Assembly (NCBI RefSeq): GCF_048771995.1
Contig: NC_133030.1
Coordinates: 60,234,001 to 60,298,000, forward strand
Length of the DNA stretch: 64,000 bases
Direction: 5' to 3'
Source: Taeniopygia guttata
Taxonomy: Eukaryota > Chordata > Aves > Passeriformes > Estrildidae
The notes below the pieces were generated by a model, which saw only the letters and a list, made by a program, of their open reading frames with translations, did no database searches and was not told the DNA's origin. Below, one piece after another: positions 39,374 to 49,366 of this stretch. How positions within the stretch are numbered: position 1 is the stretch's first letter; each line of letters begins with the position of its first letter. Made by a program: the position numbers and the translations under genes.

Positions 39374-41229
39374 CTAGACGGTCGTCATGAGCTTCAGGGA
39401 GCCTGACCGAAAGCGGAGGATCTTCTTCTTGAGGTTATGGGAGGCTTTGATTTTGACAAAGGCCTTGGCCGCATTTTCATGCAGCTCCGGCGCCGTGACC
39501 GTTTGGATGGGGAGCGTCTGGACAAACTGGGACCAAATCAGGCCCCCGCTCTCATCAGAGTCGCTGGTGGTCGTGCTCTCCCCTACAAACTCCACCTCGC
39601 TCAGGCTTGACTCGCTGTCTCCAAAGCAGTTCGTGGTGTAGTTGCTCTGCTCATCCTCGCTCGTGTCCACCACGGTGGAGTGGAACAAGGACTCGCACTC
39701 GGCCGAGTACTCCGAGTCGCTGGCCACGTAGGCGTAGGGGCTGACGTAGGGCAGGGGCACCTGTGAGTAGACCCCCACGCCCTCCCGCCGGTTCCTCCTC
39801 GCCCTCCGCAGGGCCTCCTCGTAGGAGATCTCCGCCGAGGACTTCCAGCGGCGGTAGTCGGCCCGCTTGTGTTTGGGCTTGGCCACCACAACCTCCCGGC
39901 CGTGCCCGTGGGAGCGGAGGGCGGATCGGTGCAGGCCCTGCCGGCCCGGGAGGCTCGGCTCCAGCGGCAGGCCGCTGCCTCTCTTCCCCCGCGACGAGGG
40001 CTTTTTCAGTTTCTTATTTGTATCCAACTCCTCAGGAAAGCGGCACTTCTTGCCGACCAGTTTGGCTTTCTCCCTCAAGGTCTGCGAGCTGTTTTCCACC
40101 CCGTTGGCAAGGTGGGACCTGTGTTTCAACGCAGAGCTTTTCAAAATCTTGACATTCCGGGTGCCTTTGTGAAGCTTCATGTTTTGCTGCTGGGCCGGGA
40201 TGTACTGGGCGTTCACCAGCAGCCCATCATCCAGGCTCTGCGAGGAAGAGCCCTCACTTTTGAAATCCAGCGCAGGTCTCTCCTCGACAGCCGGTGACGA
40301 GGAGCGAGCTGCCTGCAAGCTGCTCTTCAACAGGATCTTTTTGGGAGGCTGGCTGACCCTGTTCTCTGGCTGCAGCACCACCGCCTTCCCTGGGGTCTCT
40401 TTGGGAAGTGCAGCAAAGAGCTGGCCGTTCTCCTTGGGGGCATCCCCGGCCGTGGCCGTGGTGTTGCGGCCGAGCTCCGGCGGTGCCGGTTTGACGCCCC
40501 GGGGCAGCTGCTTGCTCTGGAGTTCTGTTGTTGTGCTGGGTGGGAAAGCTGCCGGCAAAGGAGCCTTCCTACTCTCCAGCTGCTCCCCAGCCGGCTCCCT
40601 CGGCCTCTGCTTTAGCGGGGAGGGAACCGTGTGGTCCGGAGCAGGGGCCCCACCGGGAGGCAAACCCACCGGCTTGGAGCTCTTCAGGTTCACCACATTG
40701 CCGTGGGCCACCATTGCTGCCGGCTGCCGGACGCACATGCTCCCATGCCTCAAGATCCCTTTGGTGGCATCGGCGTTGAGACTCGTCCGGGGTTTGTTAG
40801 TCCTTACTGCGTGAGTCTTTTTCTGAACCAGGCTTAAGATGTAGCTGTCTATCCTCTTGCTGGTGGAAGGGCACGGAGCCGGCCAGGAGCTCTGCGGGGG
40901 GAAGGCGTTGGTGGATTGTCCCGAGTCCATTTCGGATGGCGTGCAAACGTCGCTCATATCGCAAGCCAGCCTCTCCTCTTCTCGCTGGGGGTTCTCAGTC
41001 ACGGGGAGAAGGAACATGGGGCTCTGCACAGCCACAGCGTGGAGCGGGCTGGGGTAGCGGTAGATGTCGTTCCCGTTTTTAGACACCAGATCGCACTGGT
41101 ACTTGGGATGTACATCTGCAACGACATCGAGGGAATTTGAGTGCGGTGTGGATAAAGAGCGACAGACAGAGCCTGCGGTCTGGTCCTCATGCTGGCCTTC
41201 CTTATTATAGTCCATCCAGCCTATGAGAT
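39374..41229 (-). CDS. DACT1: DACT1 coding exon 4 (residues 205-822, last exon)
   Basis: A large terminal coding exon of 1856 nt. The acceptor CCTTTCAG ends at 41230 and the exon begins AT CTC ATA GGC TGG, completing the split Asp and giving [11 protein letters not shown]. It holds the conserved [18 protein letters not shown] segment, the long low-complexity middle, KPKHKR (655-660) followed by a basic/helical [20 protein letters not shown] stretch, the conserved [19 protein letters not shown] region (767-785), and the PDZ ligand MTTV just before the stop. GC content in the 3' half is raised compared with the surrounding intronic DNA. No disruption is seen. Confidence 0.97.
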
Positions 41230-44200
41230 CTGAAAGGCATTTTAGGAGAGTTTAGAGAGCCTGCCAGGGACAGCTGTGCTACGTTTTTAATGTGCTGCCA
41301 AGGACGCCGGTCCATCTAGGCACGCGATGCAAAGCTCTAACTACAGCAGCAGCAATTCTGCAGCCAGGGGTGCTGTTCAAGCAACACAAAAAGCAGCATT
41401 ATCCTTCTGTGGGCCTCCCTGTCACTGCATCTATGTGGGATTTACCCCAGTAGGAGCATATGGTTAAAACAATAAAAATCACAGTCCTAATGAGAATGTG
41501 TACATTGGTTTCAAACCTGTGCCCAGGTTGTTAAGATCTTCCTATCTTCCTTTCAAGCCACCCAGAAGTCTGCAAGGGTCTCTTTATTTGTTACACAGTC
41601 ACCTGTGAAACTCTCTGCAGGCCTCAGCACATATGAATTTTAAATCCAAAGAGAAACATAAAAAATACAGACAAGAGAACAATTAATCCTTGTAGCTTAT
41701 TGACAAATTTCACTTCCGGACTTTTTCAAGCATGTCTCGGGTCAGGAAAAAAAATCCAGACTTCATTTTATTGTTGTTTTTATTATTGTTACTATGATTA
41801 TTATAATAATATTTATAGCAATGCTAATAGTAATAACAGATGCTCCTTTTGAATGATAAGGGGTTAAAGAATGGGAAATAGGCTCATGTTTTTACACAAG
41901 TACAAGGAGTGCAGGTCAATCCAGCTGACATCCTAGCCTTGGCTCTGCAAAGAGTGTTCTGCCAGAGAAATCCAGTGCATTTCACGATGCATGAGTCAGA
42001 TTTAATGGCTAAGGAGCTTACTGGAGAGGTAAGCAACCTTAAGAGCAGGTCTTCCACCCAAACACCTAAGATTATTATTATTTTTTAAGCTTAAGTTGCT
42101 CTTGTCTTCTTGGGTAGGGGTACAATCTAAATGATCCTCTGCCAGTCCTGTTTTCTGCCCTTGGGCTGGAAACTTCAGCCAGGGTACTCCAATTGGAATG
42201 CTCAGTGCTCATCACTTATCTAAGGCTTATTTCAAAGAGGTCTCATGGGCATTGATGAAATTTGCTGATAGAGATTATGTTCCTGTGTGAGCAGGAGAGG
42301 AAGAACAGGGAAGTTAAAACCATAAACTTCCTCCAGGTGATCTCTCAGTTTTCCTACATTTCCTAAACTCTATGTTGACAAAAAGATATTTTTGAAATTT
42401 GTCAGTTTGTGAAATTTCATCCCCAAAAGTGAGACTGTATGAATAATGAGAGCTTTAGGTTTCTGTGGTGGATACAGAAAAAACAGCAATGCAATCAGCT
42501 GGAATTCCTTGTGTGTTTTGTGGGTTTTTTGTTTTGTTTTGGTATGTTTTTTTTGGTTTTTTTTTTTTTGTAATGTATGGCCCATGAAGATCACATATAC
42601 CTTACAACAAGGAGCCTTAAATTACCTCAAACTGCTCACAGGAAAACTTAGAGGACTTGTCAGCATCTCAGAATGAATGTATTCCAGGCTACATTTTCCC
42701 AGTTCAGAAACAGAAGAGCATGAATTATTCTGTCCTTGATTCACAACAAATCACTTTAAGTTAACCTTAAAGAGCAGAATGCAAAGTGGAAATACTGTGG
42801 TTGGAATCATCCTCCTCAGCCCAGAATGAGCTAAACCTTTAGAAAATGTCTGCAGTCAGTAACACTGGATCCCAACAGCCCTATTGAAGAGTCTCTTCTG
42901 GAGAACAGAGGGGGCTTGCCTATTGAACCATCCCACAAATCAAGGCTTGCATCTTCAGACTGGTGTCCAAGGAAAGTTCACAGCTCTCTGCCAAAGAGAC
43001 AAAATGTACCTGGCCTGTTCATGATGTCTATCTGAACATAAATACATAACACACCTCACCATGCTCACCTGGGAGTCAAGGACCATCAGAATTGACAAAA
43101 TTACTGTTTAAACTTATGTACCCTGACCCCTAAAACCTGTAGCCAGCTCCTTACTCTGTGACTTTAATTCTGACATGGCTAAGAGCTATCATTAATTATT
43201 GCTATTCACTAAAAATGCTTTTCTAAAGCAAGAGAAATCAGCTGATGGATGTGTTTCTGTGTACAGGTACCACTGCCCTCTGCTGGGTAGAGCAGCTGTC
43301 AGATCTTCACATGCCATTTTTATGTGTTTAGAGTGACATATTCATGTGCAAAGCTGGAGCAGTGGAGGGCAAACAGCCCTGCCTTGTGACCCATGTATGT
43401 GAGAGGCACTGGGATCTTTTCAGAGCATAATATGGCACATGAAAGGAAGAAGGGTTAATCCAACCCAGGTACTCCTGAGGCAGTATTTCCAAAGCCAAAG
43501 CCACCTCCTGGAGTAGGGTGTACTCGACCTGCTTTTACTATACCTGCAGATTTAGGGCGTCCATCTGAGATATTCAGTGTTGCCTCCAAAGGGCTGCAAA
43601 AGCAAGTGCTAGAATGGCAACTGGATAAACACTCACTGAAGACAGAGTTAGATGAATTGGAAAGCGATCCAGAAGCTCCATCACTCAGCTCATAAAACCC
43701 TATAAAAATAAGAGTTTGGATTTATATTAGTTATGTCTACACAAAGTTACTATTTGTGTCCCTAGAAAGGCAGTCAAGTGTTTGAGTTGGCTTACTCCAG
43801 CACAAGTAGTTATGGGATTTCATTCAGTCACCCCAAAAACAGCCAACAATTTAGTAATATCCTTATTGCCATGAATTTACTTTGTTTAAAAGTAAAGCAC
43901 TTAAAATACCAGAACTTATCTTAGCATATAGATTTTTTTTTTTAACTTTACAAGGGCTGGGGTTCTAACCTTTACAGGGATTTTCAGATTTTAGCAACAA
44001 GGATCTAGGCTGTGTTTGGCAGCTCACTCATTTAATAGAGTGTTATACTTCCAAGAAAGACTCTCCAACTATTACTTAACTACAAAGGTGTTGAGCACAA
44101 TGCTATCCATTACTTCCCTCAAAGTTCTGGAGATAAACATATAAAAAAGAAGAAAAATGGCAAATAATGTGCAGACACATCAAATTAAATTTCCTGGTAA

Positions 44201-47200
44201 ACTGGGACCACTCAAGTTAATATGACACACCACAACCAAAATTTAAATTGTTTGTTTAGGAATAAGGAATGCAGAGCATGCCTACAGAATGGGAATGCAT
44301 CCTGGAAAACAATAATCCTAGAAAGGGCTTAGTCAGCATGGAAAAGCAGCTCAATCAAGCTTAATGATATGGCAAAAAAAAAAAAAAAGGTAATGAGATT
44401 GTTGGATGTACAAAGAGGCTAATGAATAGCAGCAGGGAAATGACTTCAGCAGTCTACATGGCTCTGGTAAGAAACACTAGAATGGTGAGCCCAGTGCTTG
44501 AATCCAACGTGCTTAAAACAAAGCTAAAAATTGGAAAGAGGCCACCAAGCTATTTAGGAGCTTGGAAAAATGCCTTAAAATGAATGACTTCAAGAATTTG
44601 ACCTGTTTAGCTCATCAAATAAAAGCCAGGAATTACACTGTATAGCACCTCCAAGAGGTAGAAAAGACCTTTCTTTAGGGGAGAAAAGGATATAAAAATA
44701 TCAGTGCTGGAACGAGTCAGAGTCAGACTAGAAATCAGCAATGCCTTTAACAATTGTTACTTGGAGGATTCTCCACATTTTAGTGTGTTCAGAACAAGTC
44801 TAGGGGCCTCTAGGAAAGGCTTCCCATGGTTAAATACCACTTACTGGCTTTAACACAGTTAGCATGAGATGAAATTCAGTATTTGGAGGATTGAATTGTT
44901 TGATTCCATGCTCCTTTCTGGCTGTATGACCACTTTTAATACCTTCTTCCTGATGGTGATGCTTCTTTTCACCGTTTTTCCTTCAGCCTCCTCCCTAATA
45001 TACAGGACAATTAGAATTTTTCAAACTAATGTGAGGGTGGCCTTGAAAAAACAAATGCCCCAAACACTAAAAATCTAATTAAGCTTGAAATGCTCCTCTG
45101 AAAGAAGCAAACAGCAGCTTTCCAGTGGTCAGTGAACTCTGTTAGTAGGAATTAATTATCAGAGTGTGAACAAGATGTAGACATTTACTGCTGCAGTACT
45201 GAAAACTCCAGCACTAAAATCTACAGCCAGTTTAATTCCAGGTCCCAAGGGAGGCTGCATTTTGCTGAGCACTTCCCTTACCTGAACTTGGACGACTGTC
45301 TGTCTCCAGGTGTTCATCTGTCGTTTTTTCCACGTCCAGGCGGAGATCACTTATTTGCTTATCCAGCTCTTGCAACTGATTTAATAACCCAGCATCCCTC
45401 CTCCTCAAGCAGTTCTGCAAAAGAAGAGGACAAAGAACATCAGCTCCTTCAGTGGGGCAGACGTGAAGGAGTCCCAAGGACCAACAGACTTCTCTGTCTG
45501 AGCCTTGTGAAACACCTCGTCGATATTCTTTTATATAAAAACCGAACAAAGCCCTGACATTTTAGATGGATGCTCTGGATAAATACTTCAGTGAAAAATC
45601 ATCCAGGCACTTCATCCCAGCCTGCTCCAGCCAGTTCTGCATGAGGAGCATGTTCCACAGCTCAGGAAGACCAAGGGGCTGTGCTGGCCACAGCTGGAAG
45701 AACAAAGCTGGGTTGTGTGATACGGCCCCAGCAGACCTGTGCACGTGGAACGGGCAAGGATGGCCGTGCCAGCCCAGCAGGGCACGTTCCCCACCACACT
45801 GGTGTTACTCAGAGATCACATCTGCTCACACAATGGCACCAAACAGCTCTGCCAACAAGTGCCTGTGGTGTGGGAACCGCCTTGTTCTGCTGCACATTAT
45901 GAGCTTCGAGTCCACCATCCAGAGAGCAAGATTCCCAGGGCTGGGAGCACAGCCCTTTTATTAGTTTTGCAGTGCAGCAGGAAGGAAGAGTAATTCTTCC
46001 TCTTCTCCCATTATAATTGTATGAAATTGCTGCGAGACAAATTTTAAGGCTATTTATGAAGGTAATTTGATGGCATAAAATAAGCAATAAGAAATTATTT
46101 TGGAAGGCACTCATTAACCCACGGTCAACACAATCAGTTTCCCCCTATGCATTATAATGTTGCTTATCCATCATCTGTTCAGCTACATACCCTTTAATTG
46201 CTCTGGCTTTGGGGAAAGGGGAGGAGGCAGGAGGAAGGTTCATCTGCTTTTGCTTCTTTGAGTGCATCACTTGATTAGCACCCAGGGGTGCTCTGATACA
46301 TTCAATGAGTTTGATGCTCATAGCTGGACTAGTTCTGAGCCCATTAAATCCAGGATAATCTTTTCCAGGGAGTGGACCAGTCATAGAATCATATAAGGGT
46401 TTGGGTTGGAAGGAACCCTAGAGATCACCACGTTCAAACCTCCTCGCCATGAGCAGGGACAGCTTCCACTAGACCAGGTTGCACAGAAACCTGTCCAGCC
46501 TGGCCTTGAGCAAAGGGAGAGCAAATGCTAAAAGCATTGGCAAGCAGTGGCTGAAGATGTGCTGGCGTTTAAGGCCATCCTTTGGAGAAGCAAAGGGGTG
46601 ATCCCAAGGCTTCTCCCCCATTCCTGCGGGAGCCAGGGCTGGCTGGCAGCCAGGCTGGAGGAGGTGATGGGTTCAAGGGATGACTTCGCTGCGCCACCTA
46701 CTGCCACCAGCGCCCCCTCCCCCAGTCAGCTCCGCATCTGGTTCCAATCTGCAATGTCAAGTGCACAAATTAAAGCGCTACCACAAATCTCCGACTTTTT
46801 TTTTTTTTTTTTTTTTTTTGAGTAATGATTCCGTGGTCCTTCACTACGTCTCTCGGCTGCCAGCCAGCCCCTTTTCAGCAGAAAACATAATTTCTTTTTA
46901 TCTTCTTAAAAGGGAAATAACCCTAACCTGACTAAACCAAAAGGGTAATAAGAAAAAAAAAAAAAAAAAAAAAAGAAGAAAGAAAGGAGGAAAAACGGGG
47001 GGTGGGGAAAAGAAAAAAAAAAAATCAGGGAAATAAATCACGCAATCCAACTTCTCCCTGGGTGAAAGCAAATGCTGAGCCGCGCACAAAGAGCGCCAGG
47101 CACAGCTGTACGCTATTTTCATTGAAAAATGATCTGCCGCTTCATGCCGCCCTCCATCTCTTCCCACACCAGCTCCAAAGCGCGTCCTCCAACAAAAGCA

Positions 47201-48027
47201 TCCCTTCTTCACGGGCCCGATCCCGGCGGTGCCCGAGCGCCCGCTGCCTCCTCTCGGGGCCGGACCCGGGAACCGGCTCCCAACTTCCATTCATGGCAAC
47301 GGCGGCGCCTCTCTTGCCATGAATGGAAGCGGGACCGCCGGCCTGGCTCCGGGACCCGACGGGAACTGTGCGGCCACCGGCACAACACCGGCACGACCCG
47401 TCCGACCTCCGAGCTGTCACCGGCCCGCCGCCTCACCTGCGCGCCGTGCGGGGTGACAGCGGCCCGGGGGTGCCGCCTGCGGGGGTTCCCGGCTCCGTTC
47501 TCGCCTTTCCGGGGGCAGAACCCGCGGGTCACACCGATACGGGGGCACCGAGCGGGCGCGCATCCCCGGCGCTCCCCGTCCGCATCCCGCGGCGTTCACC
47601 ACCGGCATCCCCCAGCGCTCCCCGTTCGCATCCCCGGCACTCCTCGCCCGCATCCCGCGGCGTTCACCACCGGCATCCCGCGGCGCCCCCCGCCCCCGCT
47701 CACCAGCTGCCTCCGCAGGAGGAGGATGTTCTCCTCCAGGAACTTCTCCTCCAGGCTGCGCGGCCCCTCTCCGGGCTGCTCCCCGCGGCCGCCCTGCGCC
47801 CCGGCTCCCGCTCCCGCCGGCCGCCGCAGCAGGAGGCTCTTGACCAGCAGCTCCTGCCTCTGCCGCAGGTACTCCAGCTCGCCCAGCCCGGCCAGCGTGG
47901 CCTCCAGCCGCTCCCGGGTGCGCTGCCGCTCCGCCTCCGCTTCGCCCTTCTCCCGCCAGCGCGCATCGGGCGCCCCCGCGGGTCCCCCCGCCGCCGCCGG
48001 GGCACTCGCCACGGGGCTCGCCTTCAT
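39374..48027 (-). CDS. DACT1: DACT1, dishevelled-binding antagonist of beta-catenin 1 (four coding exons, span)
   Basis: Complete coding sequence, joined as 47704-48027, 45282-45414, 43544-43699 and 39374-41229 on the minus strand: 2469 nt, 822 residues plus stop. DACT1 is an intracellular scaffold that binds Dishevelled and modulates Wnt/beta-catenin and planar cell polarity signalling. Visible in the translation: a leucine-rich coiled coil at about residues 90-140 (family role: homo- and heterodimerisation), a Ser/Cys-rich block at 157-188, a basic KPKHKR stretch at 655-660 that could act in nuclear localisation, a conserved acidic/Ser/Thr C-terminal region, a basic segment at about 797-814, and the terminal MTTV (819-822), the PDZ ligand for Dishevelled. 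I recognise it from remembered similarity to human DACT1 (about 836 aa) over all four exons, strongest in the coiled coil and the last ~170 residues. No frameshift or internal stop is seen. Paralogues DACT2 and DACT3 fit less well in length and C-terminal sequence. Confidence 0.97.
41230..43543 (-). other. DACT1: DACT1 intron 3
   Basis: A 2.3-kb phase 1 intron with GTATAG donor and CCTTTCAG acceptor. It holds AT-rich simple sequence with TTA/TAA runs at about 41768-41835 and a T-rich stretch at about 42518-42572. No CR1 copy or extra exon is recognised. Confidence 0.85.
43544..43699 (-). CDS. DACT1: DACT1 coding exon 3 (residues 153-204, plus first base of 205)
   Basis: A 156-nt exon, found by following the DACT1 protein from exon 2. 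The acceptor TTTTTATAG ends at 43700 and the exon opens with GG TTT TAT, giving [20 protein letters not shown] and onward. It is rich in Ser and Cys, including a [12 protein letters not shown] run at about 180-187. The donor GTATAG begins at 43543 after ...KSA plus the first base of an Asp codon. Both splice junctions are phase 1, so skipping this exon would keep the frame. Confidence 0.94.
43700..45281 (-). other. DACT1: DACT1 intron 2
   Basis: A 1.6-kb phase 1 intron with GTAAGG donor and TTATAG acceptor. It is AT-rich, with an A16 run near 44373-44388. No mobile element or additional exon is recognised. Confidence 0.85.
45282..45414 (-). CDS. DACT1: DACT1 coding exon 2 (residues 109-152, plus first base of 153)
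   Basis: The acceptor TTGCAG ends at 45415 and the exon begins AAC TGC TTG, continuing the zipper as [20 protein letters not shown]. The donor GTAAGG starts at 45281 after the first base of a glycine codon (phase 1). The exon completes the coiled coil and runs into the conserved SRPSSG that precedes the Ser-rich region. Its 133 nt keep the frame with both neighbours. Confidence 0.95.
46381..46516 (-). mobile_element. CR1 LINE 3' fragment (in DACT1 intron 1)
   Basis: In plus orientation this starts TCATAGAATCATATAAGGG and continues with the reverse complement of the avian CR1 3' end, through the stretch resembling AGCAGGGACAGCTTCCACT. The copy is 5' truncated at about 136 bp and in the same orientation as DACT1. 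Confidence 0.9.
46796..46974. repeat. Poly(T)24 and poly(A)22 pair in DACT1 intron 1
   Basis: T24 at 46796-46819 and A22 at 46953-46974, followed by a purine-rich A/G stretch to about 47030. The two runs are complementary and 133 bp apart. Confidence 0.85.
47704..48027 (-). CDS. DACT1: DACT1 coding exon 1 (residues 1-108)
   Basis: The exon starts at ATG 48027-48025, which has a purine (G) at -3. The frame stays open further upstream, but only through a non-ATG codon at 48075, so 48027 is the first ATG in frame locally. It encodes an Ala/Gly/Pro-rich start, a charged helix around residues 24-63 and the first heptads of the leucine zipper (about 92-108). The donor GTGAGC begins at 47703, immediately after a complete CTG codon, so intron 1 is phase 0. 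The exon is very GC-rich and lies inside the CpG island. The Ala/Gly-rich linker at 70-88 is low complexity and is the part most likely to vary between species. Confidence 0.94.
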
Positions 48028-48096
48028 CGCCGGGGAGGGGGCGGCCGCCGCTGCCAGCCCTGCCCGCGGGGGCACCGCGCCGAGCCCCGCGCCGGT

Positions 48097-48122
48097 GCCG
48101 CCACCGCCGCCGCCGCCGCCGG
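48097..48122. repeat. CGG-type trinucleotide repeat upstream of the DACT1 ATG
   Basis: About eight GCC/CCG units on the plus strand (GGC on the transcript strand), interrupted once by ACC. The repeat lies 70-96 nt upstream of the start codon, probably in the 5'UTR. Confidence 0.8.
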
Positions 48123-48198
48123 TCGCGAATGGTCCGCGGGGCGCCCGGCTGCCTCCCCGGCTGCCACCGCCCCGCGCCCGCCCACCGCCCGCCTCCAG

Positions 48199-48241
48199 CC
48201 CTCCTCCATCCCTCCTTCATCCCTCCTTCATCCCTCCCTCC
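48199..48241. repeat. 11-bp tandem repeat in the DACT1 upstream region
   Basis: Imperfect tandem copies of CCCTCCTTCAT (GGGATGAAGGA on the minus strand), about four units. They lie directly upstream of the GC-box cluster. The transcript strand is purine-rich with G runs. Confidence 0.8.
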
Positions 48242-48456
48242 TGCCCGCCTTCCTCCCCGCCCGCCCGCGGATCCACGCCCGTGGTCGCCTCGCTCCTTCT
48301 TCATCTTCTTCTTCCTCCTCTCGCCTCGGCCGCCGCGCTGGGTGCGGGGAGGTGGAGCATGCGGGAGTGCAAACCGCTGACCTTCCCAAAAACTCCATTC
48401 GTGACCTCTGGAGCCCTGCACGGCGTAGTTGCTGACCATCAGAGATTGATGATGGA

Positions 48457-48463
48457 GTTGTTG

Positions 48464-48532
<69 letters not shown>
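48457..48532. repeat. (TTG)4(TTA)22 microsatellite upstream of DACT1
   Basis: Four TTG-type units followed by about 22 uninterrupted TTA units. It directly abuts the 3' tail of a minus-strand CR1 at 48533 and lies about 430 bp upstream of the DACT1 start codon. Confidence 0.95.
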
Positions 48533-48534
<2 letters not shown>

Positions 48535-48574
48535 GAATCGCAGAACGGTTTGAGTTGGGATATTAAAAAACACC
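48533..48574 (-). mobile_element. CR1 LINE 3' tail, first part (split by LTR)
   Basis: Resembles the reverse complement of the CR1 3' end (TAGAATCGCAGAACGGTTTG, then a degenerate GGGACCTTAAAGAT-like part). It is interrupted at 48574 by a solo LTR; the rest of the same CR1 resumes at 49164. Confidence 0.8.
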
Positions 48575-49163
48575 TGTGGGAATCCTGGGACCCTGGCAGG
48601 GGTCAGGAGCCCCCCTGGACAGAGCCCCGAGAGACACTGTCTGTGATCTCTGTCCATGGAGAGGAGTTTTCAATCTTACAGGATGAATTACAAGCTTTGA
48701 GTGTTTGATAAGAGTAATAATTAAGTGTGAAACGGGTGCAAGAGTAAAATTTTAGGTTTCTAGATTAGGGGTTCAGAGGGGACAAGATGGAGGAAATCGG
48801 GTGTGTCTTGTCCTTTTTCTCCTTCTTCATGCCCTCCATGTTTCACTCTAATGTTGGCATTTTTCTGTTGGTTCAGGCTGGGGACACACTGTCCAACGTA
48901 GGTGACAGATATTGGCACGTTATTGTAAATCCAGCACAGGTAGTTTCTGGTATTTAATGTTTGTACCATCCCACTGAGGGCAGAGCCCCACACGCTGCCC
49001 TGCAGGACAGAGCTGCGGCAGGGCAGCAGAACATGTTAGAGATAAACAGAATAAACAACCTTGAAACCAGCACAGACCAATTATGGCTTCTGCTTTGGCA
49101 ATGGGGCAGAAAGACAGAGACTTTCTACAATCTCGGAATCACCAATACCCACAGATTCCGACA
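48575..49163 (+). mobile_element. Solo LTR of a class II-like endogenous retrovirus, inserted in a CR1
   Basis: 589 bp, begins TG and ends CA, flanked by 6-bp repeats differing at one base (AACACC at 48569-48574, AAGACC at 49164-49169). It has AATAAA at 49050-49055 and a weak TATTTAA at 48951-48957. It shares several blocks with the LTR at 59041-59719, for example around 48776-48862 and the AATAAA...CCTTGA-ACC region. The 6-bp duplication suggests class II (ERVK-like). No internal retroviral genes are present, so it is a solo LTR left by recombination. Confidence 0.75.
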
Positions 49164-49366
49164 AAGACCTCCTTCCAACTGCCCCGTGCCATGGGCAGTG
49201 ACACCTCCACTAGGACCTGGCTGCTCCAAGCCCCGTCCAAGCTGGCCAGGAACGCTGCCAGGGATGGAGCATCCACAGCTTCTCTGGGCAACCTGTGCCT
49301 CACATCCTCACAGCAAAGAATTTCTTCCTAATTCCTAATCTAAACCTGCCCTCTGTCAGTTTAAAG
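49164..49366 (-). mobile_element. CR1 LINE, second part (split by LTR)
   Basis: Continues the CR1 interrupted at 48574: CCTTCCAACTGCC, the GCCATGGGCAGTGACACCTC motif, AGCATCCACAGCTTCTCTGG, then AAGAATTTCTTCCTAATTCC and TCAGTTTAAAG. It is truncated at its 5' end near 49366. Confidence 0.88.

Larger units (their letters stand above)
45415..47703 (-). other. DACT1: DACT1 intron 1
   Basis: A 2.3-kb phase 0 intron with GTGAGC donor and TTGCAG acceptor. It includes one minus-strand CR1 fragment (46381-46516), a T24/A22 homopolymer pair (46796-46819 and 46953-46974), and the 3' part of the CpG island (about 47140-47703). Confidence 0.85.
47140..48400 (-). promoter_or_regulatory. DACT1: CpG island and probable DACT1 promoter/5'UTR
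   Basis: This segment is strikingly GC- and CpG-rich against an AT-richer background. It spans the start of intron 1, exon 1 and about 370 bp upstream of the ATG. GC-box-like GGGCGG motifs cluster at 48164-48193 (minus strand). I see no clear TATA box upstream of the ATG, which suits a CpG-island promoter with dispersed starts. The transcription start itself is not determined. Confidence 0.75.

Noticed and set aside
40179..40814. 211-residue plus-strand frame opposite DACT1 exon 4
   Set aside because: Shadow of the real minus-strand coding exon; no recognisable domain.
47417..48439. 340-residue minus-strand frame and other long frames over DACT1 exon 1
   Set aside because: Out of frame with the DACT1 protein, Gly/Arg low complexity, explained by CpG-island composition.
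47129..48535. 468-residue open frame on the plus strand ending in a poly-leucine run
   Set aside because: It is antisense to DACT1 exon 1 and its CpG island, composed of Pro/Arg/Ala low complexity; the leucine tail is the (TTA)n microsatellite. GC-rich DNA lacks stop codons by chance.
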